Of a DNA stretch of 64,000 nucleotides, positions 1-8,259 are shown in pieces. The notes under the pieces were generated by a model. It had not been told where the DNA came from and did not search any database. It saw only the letters and a list, made by a program, of their open reading frames with translations. The DNA comes from Kutzneria viridogrisea (GTDB taxonomy: Bacteria; Actinomycetota; Actinomycetes; Mycobacteriales; Pseudonocardiaceae), in NCBI GenBank assembly GCA_014138725.1, contig JACJID010000004.1, positions 558,001 through 622,000 on the forward strand, written 5' to 3'. Numbering within the stretch: position 1 is the stretch's first letter; the number at the start of each line of letters is the position of its first letter. Both the position numbers and the translations under genes were made by a program.

Positions 1-1434
1 CTGCTGCCCGCCTTCGGCGACGCCCACGCGCACCCCCTGTTCGCCGGGCTGGAGTCGCGCGGGCCGCGCGTCACCGAGCAGTCCACTGTGGACGGCATCG
101 TGGCCGAGGTGCGCCGCTGGGCACTGGCCAACCCCGGGGCGGACTGGGTGGTCGGCGCGAGCTACGACCCCTCGCTGGCCGCCAACGGGGAGTTCGACGC
201 GCGCTGGCTGGACGCGGCCGTGCCGGACCGCCCGGTGGTGCTGCGCTCGCGCGACTACCACGCGGTGTGGTGCAACACCGAGGCACTGCGCCGCGCCGGG
301 GTCGACTCGCGCACCCCCGATCCGAGACTGGGCTGGATCACCCGCCGGGCCGACGGCAGCCCGCTGGGCACCCTGCTGGAGTGGCACGCCTGCGACCTGG
401 TGCTCGACCTGGTGCCGCGCACGCCGCTGGCGGACCTGGTGGCCGCGCTGGAACACGCGGGCCGCCGCTACGCCCAGGTCGGTGTCACCTGGGCGCAGGA
501 CGCCTGGGTGGAACCGGAACTGGTGGCCCCGTACCTGGAGGCGGTGCGCCGCGGCGTGCTGGGCTTCCGCGCCGACCTGGCCCAGCGCGCCGACCCGGAC
601 CGCTGGCGGGCGCAGCGCGCGGAGTTCGCCGAGCAGCGCGAACTGGTCCGGCGGCACGGCGGCGGGCTGGTCACGGCGCGCACCGTGAAGTTCTTCGCCG
701 ACGGGGTGATCGAGGGCGGCACGGGTGCTCTGCTGGAGCCCTACGTGGACGCGCCGCACTCGCACGGCATGGCGGTGTGGCCGCCCGAGGAACTGGCGCG
801 TGCGGTGACGGCCTTCGACGCCGACGGGTTCCAGGTGCACGTGCACGCCATCGGGGACGCCGCGGTGCGGTCCGCCCTGGACGCGGTGGCCGCCGCACGG
901 GCCGCCAACCCCGCGTGGGACCGGCGGCCGGTGATCGCGCACGTGCAGCTCGTGCACCCCGCCGACCTGCCCCGCTTCGCCGAACTCGGGGTGATCGCCA
1001 ACTTCGAGGCGCAGTGGGCCTGCCGGGACGCCACCATGACCGAGCTGACCATCCCCCGGCTGGGCGAGCAACGCGCGGCCAGGCAGTACCCGATGGGCAC
1101 CCTGCACCGGCTGGGCACCCGGCTGTCCCTGGGCAGCGACTGGCCGGTGAGCCCGCCCGACCCGCTGCTGGGCATCGGCACGGCGGTCGCGCGGGACTGG
1201 CTGCCCGCCGAACGGCTGGACCTGACCGCCGCGCTCACGGCACAGACCGCGGGCGCCGCCTGGCAGGCCGGGGCCGAGCACGAATGGGGCCGCCTGGCCG
1301 TGGGGCACAGCGCCGACCTGGTGGCCCTGGACCGCGATCCCACGGCGGTCGAGGCGTGTGATTTGGGCACGATCCGGGTAACAGGTACGTGGCTTGCCGG
1401 CCGAAGGCTCCCGGACGCCTCTACACTGGACTGA
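1..1434 (+). CDS. Amidohydrolase family 3 protein (YtcJ-like), 5' end cut by window
   Basis: The reading frame is open from base 1, so the start lies outside the window. The first residues seen include DAHAHP, the HxH metal pair at the start of the amidohydrolase barrel. Further metal or catalytic positions are VHAIGDAA (about residue 280 of the visible part) and GSDWPV near residue 378. The C-terminal GHSADLVALDRDP is the usual closing strand of the composite beta-sandwich. The family is metal-dependent and hydrolyses amide or ester bonds of small molecules, probably in the cytoplasm; the substrate cannot be told. It stands alone, with 135 bases before the next gene. Confidence 0.85.
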   Translation: MLPAFGDAHAHPLFAGLESRGPRVTEQSTVDGIVAEVRRWALANPGADWVVGASYDPSLAANGEFDARWLDAAVPDRPVVLRSRDYHAVWCNTEALRRAGVDSRTPDPRLGWITRRADGSPLGTLLEWHACDLVLDLVPRTPLADLVAALEHAGRRYAQVGVTWAQDAWVEPELVAPYLEAVRRGVLGFRADLAQRADPDRWRAQRAEFAEQRELVRRHGGGLVTARTVKFFADGVIEGGTGALLEPYVDAPHSHGMAVWPPEELARAVTAFDADGFQVHVHAIGDAAVRSALDAVAAARAANPAWDRRPVIAHVQLVHPADLPRFAELGVIANFEAQWACRDATMTELTIPRLGEQRAARQYPMGTLHRLGTRLSLGSDWPVSPPDPLLGIGTAVARDWLPAERLDLTAALTAQTAGAAWQAGAEHEWGRLAVGHSADLVALDRDPTAVEACDLGTIRVTGTWLAGRRLPDASTLD

Positions 1435-1569
1435 CCCATTTGAGCTGTTGAAGTTTCGAGGAGTGACACCTTCCGTGCCCGATGCGCGGTCACCTGGCAG
1501 GAGTAGTGGGCCGGGGGAAAGCCCCGGCTGCCATACCAACCCGGACACCCGCCTCACCGGAGGCCCGAG

Positions 1570-2907
1570 GTGACCGGACCCCTGATAGATGTGCTCGGCC
1601 TGCTCGCCGTGCTCGCGCTCACCGCGGGTACCGCGATCTTCGTGGCCGCCGAGTTCTCCCTGACCACCCTGGAACGCAGCCAGGTCGACAACCACGTCCG
1701 CCAGGTCGCCGACGCCCGCGCCAAGCGGGTGCAGCAGGCCCACCGGACCCTGTCGTTCCAGCTCTCCGGCGCCCAGCTGGGCATCACGCTGACCACCCTG
1801 GTCACCGGCTACCTGGCCGAACCGGCCATCGCCGGGCTGCTGTCCGGGCCGCTGACCGCGCTGGGCCTGCCGCAACCGGCGGCCGGGGCCGTCGCCGCGG
1901 CCGTGGCCCTGCTGCTGGCCACCAGCCTGTCGATGGTCTTCGGCGAGCTGGTGCCCAAGAACCTGGCCATCGCCAAGCCGCTGCCCACCGCACGCGCGGT
2001 CGCCGGCATCCAGTACCGGTTCTCCACCGCGCTGCGCTGGCTGATCACCGTGCTCAACGGCTCCGCGAACTGGGTGGTGCGCCGGTTCGGCGTGGAACCC
2101 GCCGAGGAGCTGCGCTCGGCGCGGTCCCCGCAGGAACTGGGCTCGCTGGTCCGCTCCAGTGCCGCGCACGGCACCCTGGACCAGGGCATGGCCACCCTGC
2201 TGGACCGCTCGCTGCGCTTCGGCGAACTGACCGCCGAGGAACTGATGACCCCGCGCGTGCAGATCGAGGCGCTGCGCGGCGAGGCCACCGTGCTGGACCT
2301 GATCGACGTGGCGCGGCGCACCGGGTTCTCCCGGTTCCTGGTGCACGACGGGGACCTGGACGACGTGCGCGGGGTCGTGCACGTCAAGCAGTCCTTCGCG
2401 GTTCCGGCCGCGCAGCGGGCCAGCACCCCGGTGTCCGCGCTGACCCGGCCGGTGCAGACCGTGCCGGAGAGCCTGGAGGCCGACGCGCTGCTGGAACGGC
2501 TGCGCGGATCGGGACTACAGATCGCCATCGTGGTGGACGAGTACGGCGGCACGGCGGGCATGGTGACCCTGGAGGACCTGGTCGAGGAGATCGTCGGTGA
2601 CGTGCGCGACGAGCACGACCGGCGGGAGCCCGCCCCGGTGCGCACCCTGGGCACCGCCAGCTGGATGGTCTCCGGCCTGCTGCGTGAGGACGAGGTGGCC
2701 GAGGCCACCGGGTTCCGCATGCCCGACGGGGACTACGAGACCCTGGCGGGCATGGTGCTCAGCAGCCTGGGCTACATCCCCGAGGTGGGCGACGAGGTCC
2801 GCCTGGACGGCTGGCGGGTCACCGTGATGGCCATGGACCGGCACCGGGTGGCCGAGTTGCGGGTCTCCAAGGCCGAACCGGCCCAGCCGCAGGAGGTGTC
2901 GGCATGA
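1570..2907 (+). CDS. DUF21/CBS-pair/CorC_HlyC membrane protein (CNNM/hemolysin family)
   Basis: The 445-residue protein has a hydrophobic DUF21 N-terminus (about residues 7-140, several membrane segments), a CBS pair (about 215-340) and a C-terminal CorC_HlyC domain (about 350-430). ELVPKNLAI and DEYGGTAGMVTLEDLVEEIVG are typical family signatures. Family members are linked to Mg2+/Co2+ export or other ion transport at the cytoplasmic membrane; the ion here is not known. The GTG start at 1570 is preceded by a GGAGG-like site at about 1558. Its last four bases overlap the next gene (ATGA), so the two are translationally coupled and probably work together. Confidence 0.88.
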   Translation: MTGPLIDVLGLLAVLALTAGTAIFVAAEFSLTTLERSQVDNHVRQVADARAKRVQQAHRTLSFQLSGAQLGITLTTLVTGYLAEPAIAGLLSGPLTALGLPQPAAGAVAAAVALLLATSLSMVFGELVPKNLAIAKPLPTARAVAGIQYRFSTALRWLITVLNGSANWVVRRFGVEPAEELRSARSPQELGSLVRSSAAHGTLDQGMATLLDRSLRFGELTAEELMTPRVQIEALRGEATVLDLIDVARRTGFSRFLVHDGDLDDVRGVVHVKQSFAVPAAQRASTPVSALTRPVQTVPESLEADALLERLRGSGLQIAIVVDEYGGTAGMVTLEDLVEEIVGDVRDEHDRREPAPVRTLGTASWMVSGLLREDEVAEATGFRMPDGDYETLAGMVLSSLGYIPEVGDEVRLDGWRVTVMAMDRHRVAELRVSKAEPAQPQEVSA

Positions 2908-3953
2908 ACGATGTGCTGCTGATCCTGCTGACGTTCGTGTTGCTGCTGTGCAACGGGTTCTTCGTGGGCGCCGAGTTCGCGATCATCACGGCCCGGCCGG
3001 ACCGGCTGGAGCCGATGGCCCGCGCCGGGGTGGGCCGCGCGCGCACCGTGCTGCGCGCCGGGCAGGAACTGCCGCTGCTGATCGCCGGTGCCCAGCTGGG
3101 TGTCACGGTCTGCTCGCTGGTGCTGGGCGCGCTGGCCGAGCCGGTGGTGGCCGGGCTGTTGGAGCGCCCGCTCGCCCCGCTGGCCCTGCCCGCCGCGCTG
3201 GTGCACGGCATCGCGTTCACGATCGCGCTGGTCGTGGTGTCCTTCCTGCACACGGTGATCGGCGAGATGGTGCCGAAGAACCTGACCATCGCCGGTCCCG
3301 AACAGGCCGCGCTGTGGCTGGTGCCGGTGCACTTCGCCTTCTGCCGACTGGTCCGCCCGCTGCTCAGCGCGTTCACGGTGATCGCGCAGGGCGTGCTCAA
3401 GCTGATCAAGGTCACGCCCAAGGACGAGCTGGAGGGGGCCTACACCCCCGACGAGCTGGGTTCGCTGCTGGCCGAGTCCCGGCAGGAGGGCCTGCTGGAG
3501 GACTCCGAGCACCGCAGGCTGGCCAAGACCCTGTCCTCGGTGGCCCGCACCGTCTCCGACGTGCTGGTCCCGCTGGAGCGGGTGACCGCCGTGCCCGCGG
3601 AGCCCACCGTGGGCGATGTGGAGGCGGCGGTGGCGGCCACCGGCTTCTCCCGGTTCCCGGTCCGCTCCGCCGAGGGCAAGCTGGTCGGCTACGTGCACAT
3701 CAAGGACGTGCTGGGCCTGGCCGCCGAGCCACCGGCCACCCCGCTGCCGCGCACGCTGGTCCGCGGGCTGCCCGAGCTGCCCGCCGACGCGCGGCTGGAC
3801 GAGGCCCTGTCGGCGCTGCGCCGCGCGCAGAGCCACCTGGCCAAGGCGGTCGGCACCGACGGGCAGCAGCTGGGCGTGGTCGCGCTGGAGGACCTGGTCG
3901 AGGAGTACGTGGGCACCGTGCGCGACGGAACCCACGTCGGCCGCGTCGGCTGA
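2904..3953 (+). CDS. Second DUF21/CBS-pair membrane protein, lacking the CorC_HlyC domain
   Basis: This 349-residue paralogue of the preceding gene starts inside its stop region (ATGA overlap). The DUF21 part (residues 1-150) carries four hydrophobic stretches and GEMVPKNLTI. A CBS pair follows (about 200-330), ending in VALEDLVEEYVG. The protein stops right after the CBS pair, so the C-terminal CorC_HlyC domain of its partner is missing. Tandem long and short copies of this family are common in actinobacteria and suggest a hetero-oligomeric ion transporter in the cytoplasmic membrane; that role is inferred. Confidence 0.87.
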   Translation: MNDVLLILLTFVLLLCNGFFVGAEFAIITARPDRLEPMARAGVGRARTVLRAGQELPLLIAGAQLGVTVCSLVLGALAEPVVAGLLERPLAPLALPAALVHGIAFTIALVVVSFLHTVIGEMVPKNLTIAGPEQAALWLVPVHFAFCRLVRPLLSAFTVIAQGVLKLIKVTPKDELEGAYTPDELGSLLAESRQEGLLEDSEHRRLAKTLSSVARTVSDVLVPLERVTAVPAEPTVGDVEAAVAATGFSRFPVRSAEGKLVGYVHIKDVLGLAAEPPATPLPRTLVRGLPELPADARLDEALSALRRAQSHLAKAVGTDGQQLGVVALEDLVEEYVGTVRDGTHVGRVG

Positions 3954-3972
3954 GCCGGATAGCCTGGAGCAC

Positions 3973-4854
3973 ATGGGTTTCACGGTGCTGGCCGAGCCGG
4001 AGTGGCGGGCCCGCCAGCAGGCTCACCTGGACCGGGTGAGCCGCTGGACGGGCCCGCACGCCCGGCGCAGGTCGCGCGGCGAGAAGCACCCGGTGGTCGA
4101 CTTCCTGTTCACCTACTACAGCCACCGGCCCGCGCACCTGGAGCGCTGGCACCCCGGCCCCGGCGTGCTGCTGGCCGGGCCCGGTGCGCGGGAGCGGCTG
4201 TCCTGGCGGGGCTACCACGAGGTGGCCGGCGGGGTGGCGCTGGACGTGGCGGAGTTCGGCGAACCCCGTCGGCGCAACGCCGCGTTCTCCCGCTCGCTGC
4301 TGACCGCCACGGCCGCCCGGCGGGCCCGGCTGGGCTGCTTCGGCCTGCACGAGTGGGCAATGGTGTACCGCACCCAGCCTGCACAGATCCGGCACGTGGG
4401 CTGGCCGCTGCGGCTGGGCCACGGCGGCACCGACCGCGTGGTGGAGTCCCAGCGCGTGCAGTGCAGCCACTACGACGCGTACCGGTTCTTCACCGAGCCC
4501 GCGCGCCCGCTCAACGCCGTGCGGCCCACCCGGCAGCGGCAGCTCGAGCTGGAACAGCCTGGTTGTCTGCACAACAACATGGATCTGTACCGGGCCGCGT
4601 ACAAGCTGGACCCCTTCCTGCCCTCCGAACTGGTCGCGGACTGCTTCGAGCTGGCGGTGGACATCCGCGAACTGGACATGCGGGCCAGCCCGTACGACCT
4701 GTCCGAGCTGGGCTACCAGCCGGTGCGCATCGAGACCGAGGAGGGCAGGGCCGAGTACGTCCGCGCCCAGGCGAGCTTCGCCGAGCGCGCCCGCCCGCTG
4801 CGGCAGGCCCTCATCGAGCACTGCGGCACACTGTTGGACTGGTCGGCATCCTGA
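3973..4854 (+). CDS. Conserved actinobacterial protein, usually annotated 3-methyladenine DNA glycosylase
   Basis: The gene starts at ATG 3973, 19 bases after the DUF21 gene, and encodes 293 residues. The frame runs open further upstream, but that part only shadows the previous gene. FLFTYYSHRPAHLERWHPG near the N-terminus and the CLHNNMDLYRAAYKLDPF block are characteristic of a conserved actinobacterial family that automatic pipelines call 3-methyladenine DNA glycosylase. I recognise the family but see no helix-hairpin-helix or other known glycosylase signature, so the enzymatic name rests on annotation habit. There is no signal peptide or membrane segment, so it is probably cytoplasmic. Confidence 0.6.
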   Translation: MGFTVLAEPEWRARQQAHLDRVSRWTGPHARRRSRGEKHPVVDFLFTYYSHRPAHLERWHPGPGVLLAGPGARERLSWRGYHEVAGGVALDVAEFGEPRRRNAAFSRSLLTATAARRARLGCFGLHEWAMVYRTQPAQIRHVGWPLRLGHGGTDRVVESQRVQCSHYDAYRFFTEPARPLNAVRPTRQRQLELEQPGCLHNNMDLYRAAYKLDPFLPSELVADCFELAVDIRELDMRASPYDLSELGYQPVRIETEEGRAEYVRAQASFAERARPLRQALIEHCGTLLDWSAS

Positions 4855-4864
4855 GCAACTCACC

Positions 4865-4892
4865 TTGACCGAACCGTTTCACCTGTTAGGTT
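4865..4892 (+). promoter_or_regulatory. Candidate housekeeping promoter of the solute-binding/VWA gene
   Basis: TTGACC (4865-4870) and TAGGTT (4887-4892) are separated by 16 bases and match the -35/-10 pattern of the principal sigma factor. They lie about 60 bases before the ATG at 4955. A short hairpin (4909-4914 with 4919-4924) sits in the leader. Confidence 0.45.
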
Positions 4893-4954
4893 GACAAACC
4901 TCGATTCCTCCCCCATTCGGGGGACGGGTACTCGCCGTGCGGGGAAGGGACAGG

Positions 4955-6742
4955 ATGGCTCGCCATCGCGCGCTCGTGACCAGGGTCCGACGCGGGGTCG
5001 CACGCTGGCCGCTCGCGATCGTCGCCCTGGTCGTGCTGCTCGGACTGGGCTGGCTGGGCTGGACCTGGCTGGGCGGGGTGCTGGAGCGCAGAGCCACCGC
5101 CGAGGCGGCGGGCTGCCCCAGCGGTGAGGTCAGCCTGCGGGTGGCCGTCACGCCCAGCGTGGCCGACCCGGTCCGGGACGGGGCACAGCGCTGGACCGAC
5201 CAGCACCCGGTGGTCAACGACCACTGCGTGCGGGTCGAGGTGCAGTCGGTGGACTCCAAGACCATCCTCACCGGCCTGACTCAGAGCTGGGACGAGAGCA
5301 AGCTCGGCCCCAAGCCGGTGGCCTGGCTGCCCGACTCCACGCTGTGGGCCAACCGCCTGTCCGCGCAGAACACCGCGCTGGTCGGGGCCGCGGGCCAGTC
5401 CGTGGCCAGCAGCCCGGTGGTGCTGGCCACCCAGTCCCCCGCCTACGACGCGCTGACCACCGGCAACCTGCTGCGCTGGACCGACCTGCCCGAGCTGACC
5501 GCCGACCCGGCGGGCTGGGCGCGGTTCGGCAAGCCGCAGTGGGGCAAGTTCCGCATCGCCGTGCCGGACCCGGCCTACAGCCCGGCCAGCGCCATGGCCA
5601 TCCAGTCCGCCCTGGCCGGTGCCACCGGGCAGGGGCTCGGGCCGGTCACCACCGACATGCTCGCCCAGCAGCCGGTGAAGGACCTGATCGGCAAGCTGGC
5701 CGCCGCGCGGGCGGCCAACGCGCCCGCCAGCGCCCAGGACGCGCTCGACGGGCTGTCCAGGGCCGGGGACATCGCCACCGCGAGCTACAGCGCGGTGCCG
5801 ATCACCGAGGTGGACCTCTACCGGCGCAACCTGGGCCGGGACGGCGCGCCCGCACCGGGTACCCCGCTCTACGAGGTGCCGGTCGGCGGCGCGAGCCCGC
5901 AGGCGGACTTCCCGTTCGTGACCCTGGCGGGCAACTGGGTGAACACCGTGCAGGGCAAGGCGGCACAGCAGTTCCGCGAGTTCCTGCGCCAGCCCGCGCA
6001 GCAGAAGCTGTTCGCCGCGGCCGGTCTGCGCGTGGACGCCACCTCGGATCGGCCCAAGCAGGCGCCCGGCATGCGCTGGCCCGCCACCACCCAGCGCCTG
6101 GTCCCCGCCGACGCCACCACCACGCAGCAGATCTCCGCGGGCTGGGCGGCGGCGGCCTCCGGCGACCTGATCTCGGTGCTGGTGGACGGTTCGGCCGCGA
6201 TGGGCCAGGACGGCGGGGACGGCCGCACCCGGTTGGACTGGGTCCGCGACGCGCTGGTCGGCCAGGTCGACCGGTCCGTGGCCGGGGCCTCGCTGGGGCT
6301 GTGGCAGTACTCGGCAAACCTGGACGGGGACAAGCCGTACCGGCAGCTCTCCCCCGTGGTGCAGACCGACCAGCACGCCGACCAGCTGCACTCCGCGCTG
6401 GGCAAGCTCGGCACCGGCCAGGGTGCGCAGCTCTACAGTTCGGTGCTCGGGGTGTACCAGTCGGTGCTGGCCAACTACCAGGCGGGCAAGCACAACCGGA
6501 TCGTGGTCATCGTGGGCAGTGCCAACGAAGGCGGCACGGACCTGGCTCAGCTGCGCAGCCAGCTCGGTCAGCTCCGCGACGCCAAGCGACCGGTGCCGAT
6601 CAGCTTCATCGCCCTGGGCGACGGCCCGCAGCGGGACCAGTTGGCGGGCATCGCCCAGGACGCCGGCGGCACGGTTTCCGCTGTGCAGAACGCCAAGGAC
6701 GTCGCGGCGGCCCTGGGACAGCTGCTGTCGGTCGCGAGCTGA
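4955..6742 (+). CDS. Membrane-anchored solute-binding / von Willebrand factor A fusion protein
   Basis: The 595-residue product starts at ATG 4955 with a GGGAAGGGA site just upstream; a GTG 18 bases earlier is in frame but badly placed. One membrane helix spans about residues 20-42. An extracytoplasmic part resembling a periplasmic binding protein (about 55-390) follows, then a VWA domain (about 405-590). The VWA start reads VLVDGSAAMGQD, so the MIDAS DxSxS motif is DGSAA, with the second serine replaced. Similar actinobacterial proteins are annotated as substrate-binding and VWA domain proteins; ligand and partner are unknown. It is a single-gene unit flanked by a promoter and hairpins. Confidence 0.75.
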   Translation: MARHRALVTRVRRGVARWPLAIVALVVLLGLGWLGWTWLGGVLERRATAEAAGCPSGEVSLRVAVTPSVADPVRDGAQRWTDQHPVVNDHCVRVEVQSVDSKTILTGLTQSWDESKLGPKPVAWLPDSTLWANRLSAQNTALVGAAGQSVASSPVVLATQSPAYDALTTGNLLRWTDLPELTADPAGWARFGKPQWGKFRIAVPDPAYSPASAMAIQSALAGATGQGLGPVTTDMLAQQPVKDLIGKLAAARAANAPASAQDALDGLSRAGDIATASYSAVPITEVDLYRRNLGRDGAPAPGTPLYEVPVGGASPQADFPFVTLAGNWVNTVQGKAAQQFREFLRQPAQQKLFAAAGLRVDATSDRPKQAPGMRWPATTQRLVPADATTTQQISAGWAAAASGDLISVLVDGSAAMGQDGGDGRTRLDWVRDALVGQVDRSVAGASLGLWQYSANLDGDKPYRQLSPVVQTDQHADQLHSALGKLGTGQGAQLYSSVLGVYQSVLANYQAGKHNRIVVIVGSANEGGTDLAQLRSQLGQLRDAKRPVPISFIALGDGPQRDQLAGIAQDAGGTVSAVQNAKDVAAALGQLLSVAS

Positions 6743-6796
6743 TCGCGCATAGGGGTCCCGCTCGCACCGCGGACGCTCTAAGCTGAGTGCCGCCAC

Positions 6797-6862
6797 GTCG
6801 CCAATCCCCCCTGGCGACCGGCACGCTGGAGCCCTTGCCTACCCCCCGGACGAGGGCTCCAG
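6797..6862 (+). terminator. Two consecutive hairpins after the VWA gene
   Basis: The first stem pairs 6797-6803 with 6812-6818 (7 bp, C-rich loop). The second pairs 6826-6835 with 6853-6862 (10 bp, 17-base loop). They follow the stop codon at 6742 and precede a repeat cluster, which fits a transcription end. There is no T-tract. Confidence 0.45.
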
Positions 6863-6873
6863 TCCCCCAACCA

Positions 6874-6956
6874 CCGCGAGTCCCGCTCTGGGCAGCGCGA
6901 ATCCCGCTCTGGATAGCGCGAATCCCGCTCACCAGCAGGCGAATCCCGCTCGGCCG
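6874..6956. repeat. Cluster of four GCGA(G/A)TCCCGCT repeat modules
   Basis: Four copies of GCGAGTCCCGCT or GCGAATCCCGCT occur with a period of about 19-23 bases between the VWA gene and the convergent hydrolase. The same module recurs at about 28.4-28.6, 29.3-29.45, 48.6-48.8 and 49.85-49.94 kb. It is non-coding, and the function is unknown. Confidence 0.7.
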
Positions 6957-6960
6957 GTCG

Positions 6961-7692
6961 TCACTTCCGTGCCGTGTCAAGGAATTCGACGGCCAGCGAC
7001 GCCAGCTCGACGGGCTGCTCGAAGACCATGCCGTGGTTGGCGTCGACCTCGACCACGGTCAGCAGCGGGTTGGCGGCGCGGGCCGCGTCGAGGTCGCGCA
7101 GCAACCCGCGTCGGTGTGCGGCCGTCAGCTCGGCGAAGGGCGCGGCCTGCGGCAGGGCCTTTCCCGCCAGCACAAGCAAAGCCGGGCATCGCAGCGCGGC
7201 GAGCACGGCCACGGTGTCGTCCTGGCGGAACGAGTCGGCGACCTGGGCGAGCAGGTCCGCGCCGGGCCGGGTGAGCGTGGCGGTCTGCGCGTCGAAAGCG
7301 GCCCGCAGGCGCGCCAGCTCGGCGAGGACCCGTTCGCGGGGCAGGCCCGCGTAGTGCTCCGGCGCGGTGGCCGCCGCCCGGTGCCCGTCGAAGCTGATCA
7401 CGCCGGGGCACTCGGGGTGCCGCGCCGCCCAGTGGGCCGCGATCATGCCGCCCAGGGACATGCCCACCACCGCGGGGTTGTCCAGGCCGAGCAGCTCGAT
7501 GTCGTCCAGCACGGCCCGCCAGCTCCACGGGCCGTCAGCGGAGCGCCCGTGGCCGCGCAGGTCGATCGCCACCACCCGGTGGGCGCGGGTCAGCTCGGCG
7601 GCGAACCGGTCCCAGTCCCGCGCCTGCCCGCCCAGGCCGTGCAGCAGCAGCACGTCCGGGCCGGTTCCGCCGTACTCCACCCGGTTGGTCAT
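6961..7692 (-). CDS. Alpha/beta hydrolase
   Basis: The 243-residue protein begins at the ATG at 7692, which overlaps the stop of the preceding minus-strand gene (ATGA), so the two are coupled. LLLHGLGG is the oxyanion-hole segment, VVGMSLGGMIA the nucleophile elbow with the catalytic serine (about residue 97), and NHGMVFEQP carries the catalytic histidine near the C-terminus. GHGRSADGPWSW marks the usual loop before the acid strand. There is no signal peptide, so it is cytoplasmic. It belongs to the broad esterase/haloperoxidase-like fold; the substrate is unknown. The longer frame upstream of 7692 only shadows the HTH gene. Confidence 0.82.
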   Translation of the reverse strand: MTNRVEYGGTGPDVLLLHGLGGQARDWDRFAAELTRAHRVVAIDLRGHGRSADGPWSWRAVLDDIELLGLDNPAVVGMSLGGMIAAHWAARHPECPGVISFDGHRAAATAPEHYAGLPRERVLAELARLRAAFDAQTATLTRPGADLLAQVADSFRQDDTVAVLAALRCPALLVLAGKALPQAAPFAELTAAHRRGLLRDLDAARAANPLLTVVEVDANHGMVFEQPVELASLAVEFLDTARK

Positions 7693-8147
7693 CGCGTCCC
7701 CCGCAGCCTGTCGCGCACCGAGTCGGTGCTCACCCCGCCCCCGGCGTGCCGGGTCAGCTTGCCCCTGTTGACCAGGTCGAACACCCCCTGCCTGGTGACC
7801 CCCAGCATCGCCCCGGCCACCGGGAAGGAGACGTGCTCCCGGCCCGGGTAGCCGAAGCGCCGGGCCACCAGCCGTCCCAACGGGGTCTGCCACCACCGCA
7901 CGGGCGGGTCGAACTCGTCCGCGGGGTGCAGGGCCGCCAGCAGGGTGGACAGCCGCTGCCAGGCCACGGCGTCCGTGCCGTCGAGCAGCTGGGCCGCCCA
8001 CATCTCGGCCTCGTAGGACAGCCGCTCGGCCAGGGCGTCCACCGAGGCGGCGGGCCCGAGCAGGATCGACAGCGGGTCGAGCACGCGGATCCGCACCGCC
8101 TCGACCAGGTCGGCGACCAGCGCCACATGGTCCTCGCTGGTGGTCAT
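7689..8147 (-). CDS. Small DNA-binding-like protein (HTH at C-terminus), candidate local regulator
   Basis: The product has 152 residues. The C-terminal 55 residues ([19 protein letters not shown], then [19 protein letters not shown]) look like an excisionase/MerR-type helix-turn-helix followed by a wing. The N-terminal 95 residues are helical and unassigned. It is the first gene of a two-gene unit with the alpha/beta hydrolase and is divergent from the APC permease gene. A TTGACG inverted repeat overlaps its own promoter, which would fit autoregulation. The regulator role is inferred from the HTH and the operator-like DNA; no family name is claimed. Confidence 0.6.
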   Translation of the reverse strand: MTTSEDHVALVADLVEAVRIRVLDPLSILLGPAASVDALAERLSYEAEMWAAQLLDGTDAVAWQRLSTLLAALHPADEFDPPVRWWQTPLGRLVARRFGYPGREHVSFPVAGAMLGVTRQGVFDLVNRGKLTRHAGGGVSTDSVRDRLRGTR

Positions 8148-8161
8148 GCCGGGCTCCCCTC

Positions 8162-8202
8162 TACTTGACGCTGACCGTAAAGTACTTGACGAAGTGCGTC
8201 AA
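8162..8202 (-). promoter_or_regulatory. Promoter and operator-like repeats between the HTH gene and the permease gene
   Basis: On the minus strand, -35 TTGACG (8202-8197), a 17-base spacer and -10 TACGGT (8179-8174) form a good promoter for the HTH gene. TTGACG-AAGTG-CGTCAA (8186-8202) is a perfect 6-bp inverted repeat over the -35. TACTTGACG is repeated directly at 8162-8170 and 8183-8191, exactly 21 bases (two helical turns) apart. Confidence 0.55.
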
Positions 8203-8259
8203 GCGGTCCTGATCCGTAGGCTGTCGGCCAGCATCGATCCAGTTCTGGGGAGCAACGCC

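Noticed and set aside
1435-1569. Possible metal riboswitch before the DUF21/CBS genes
   Set aside because: A GC stem (1509-1515 with 1521-1527) and a GGAGTAG-like string are present, but the consensus parts of M-box, yybP-ykoY or ydaO classes could not be matched by eye.
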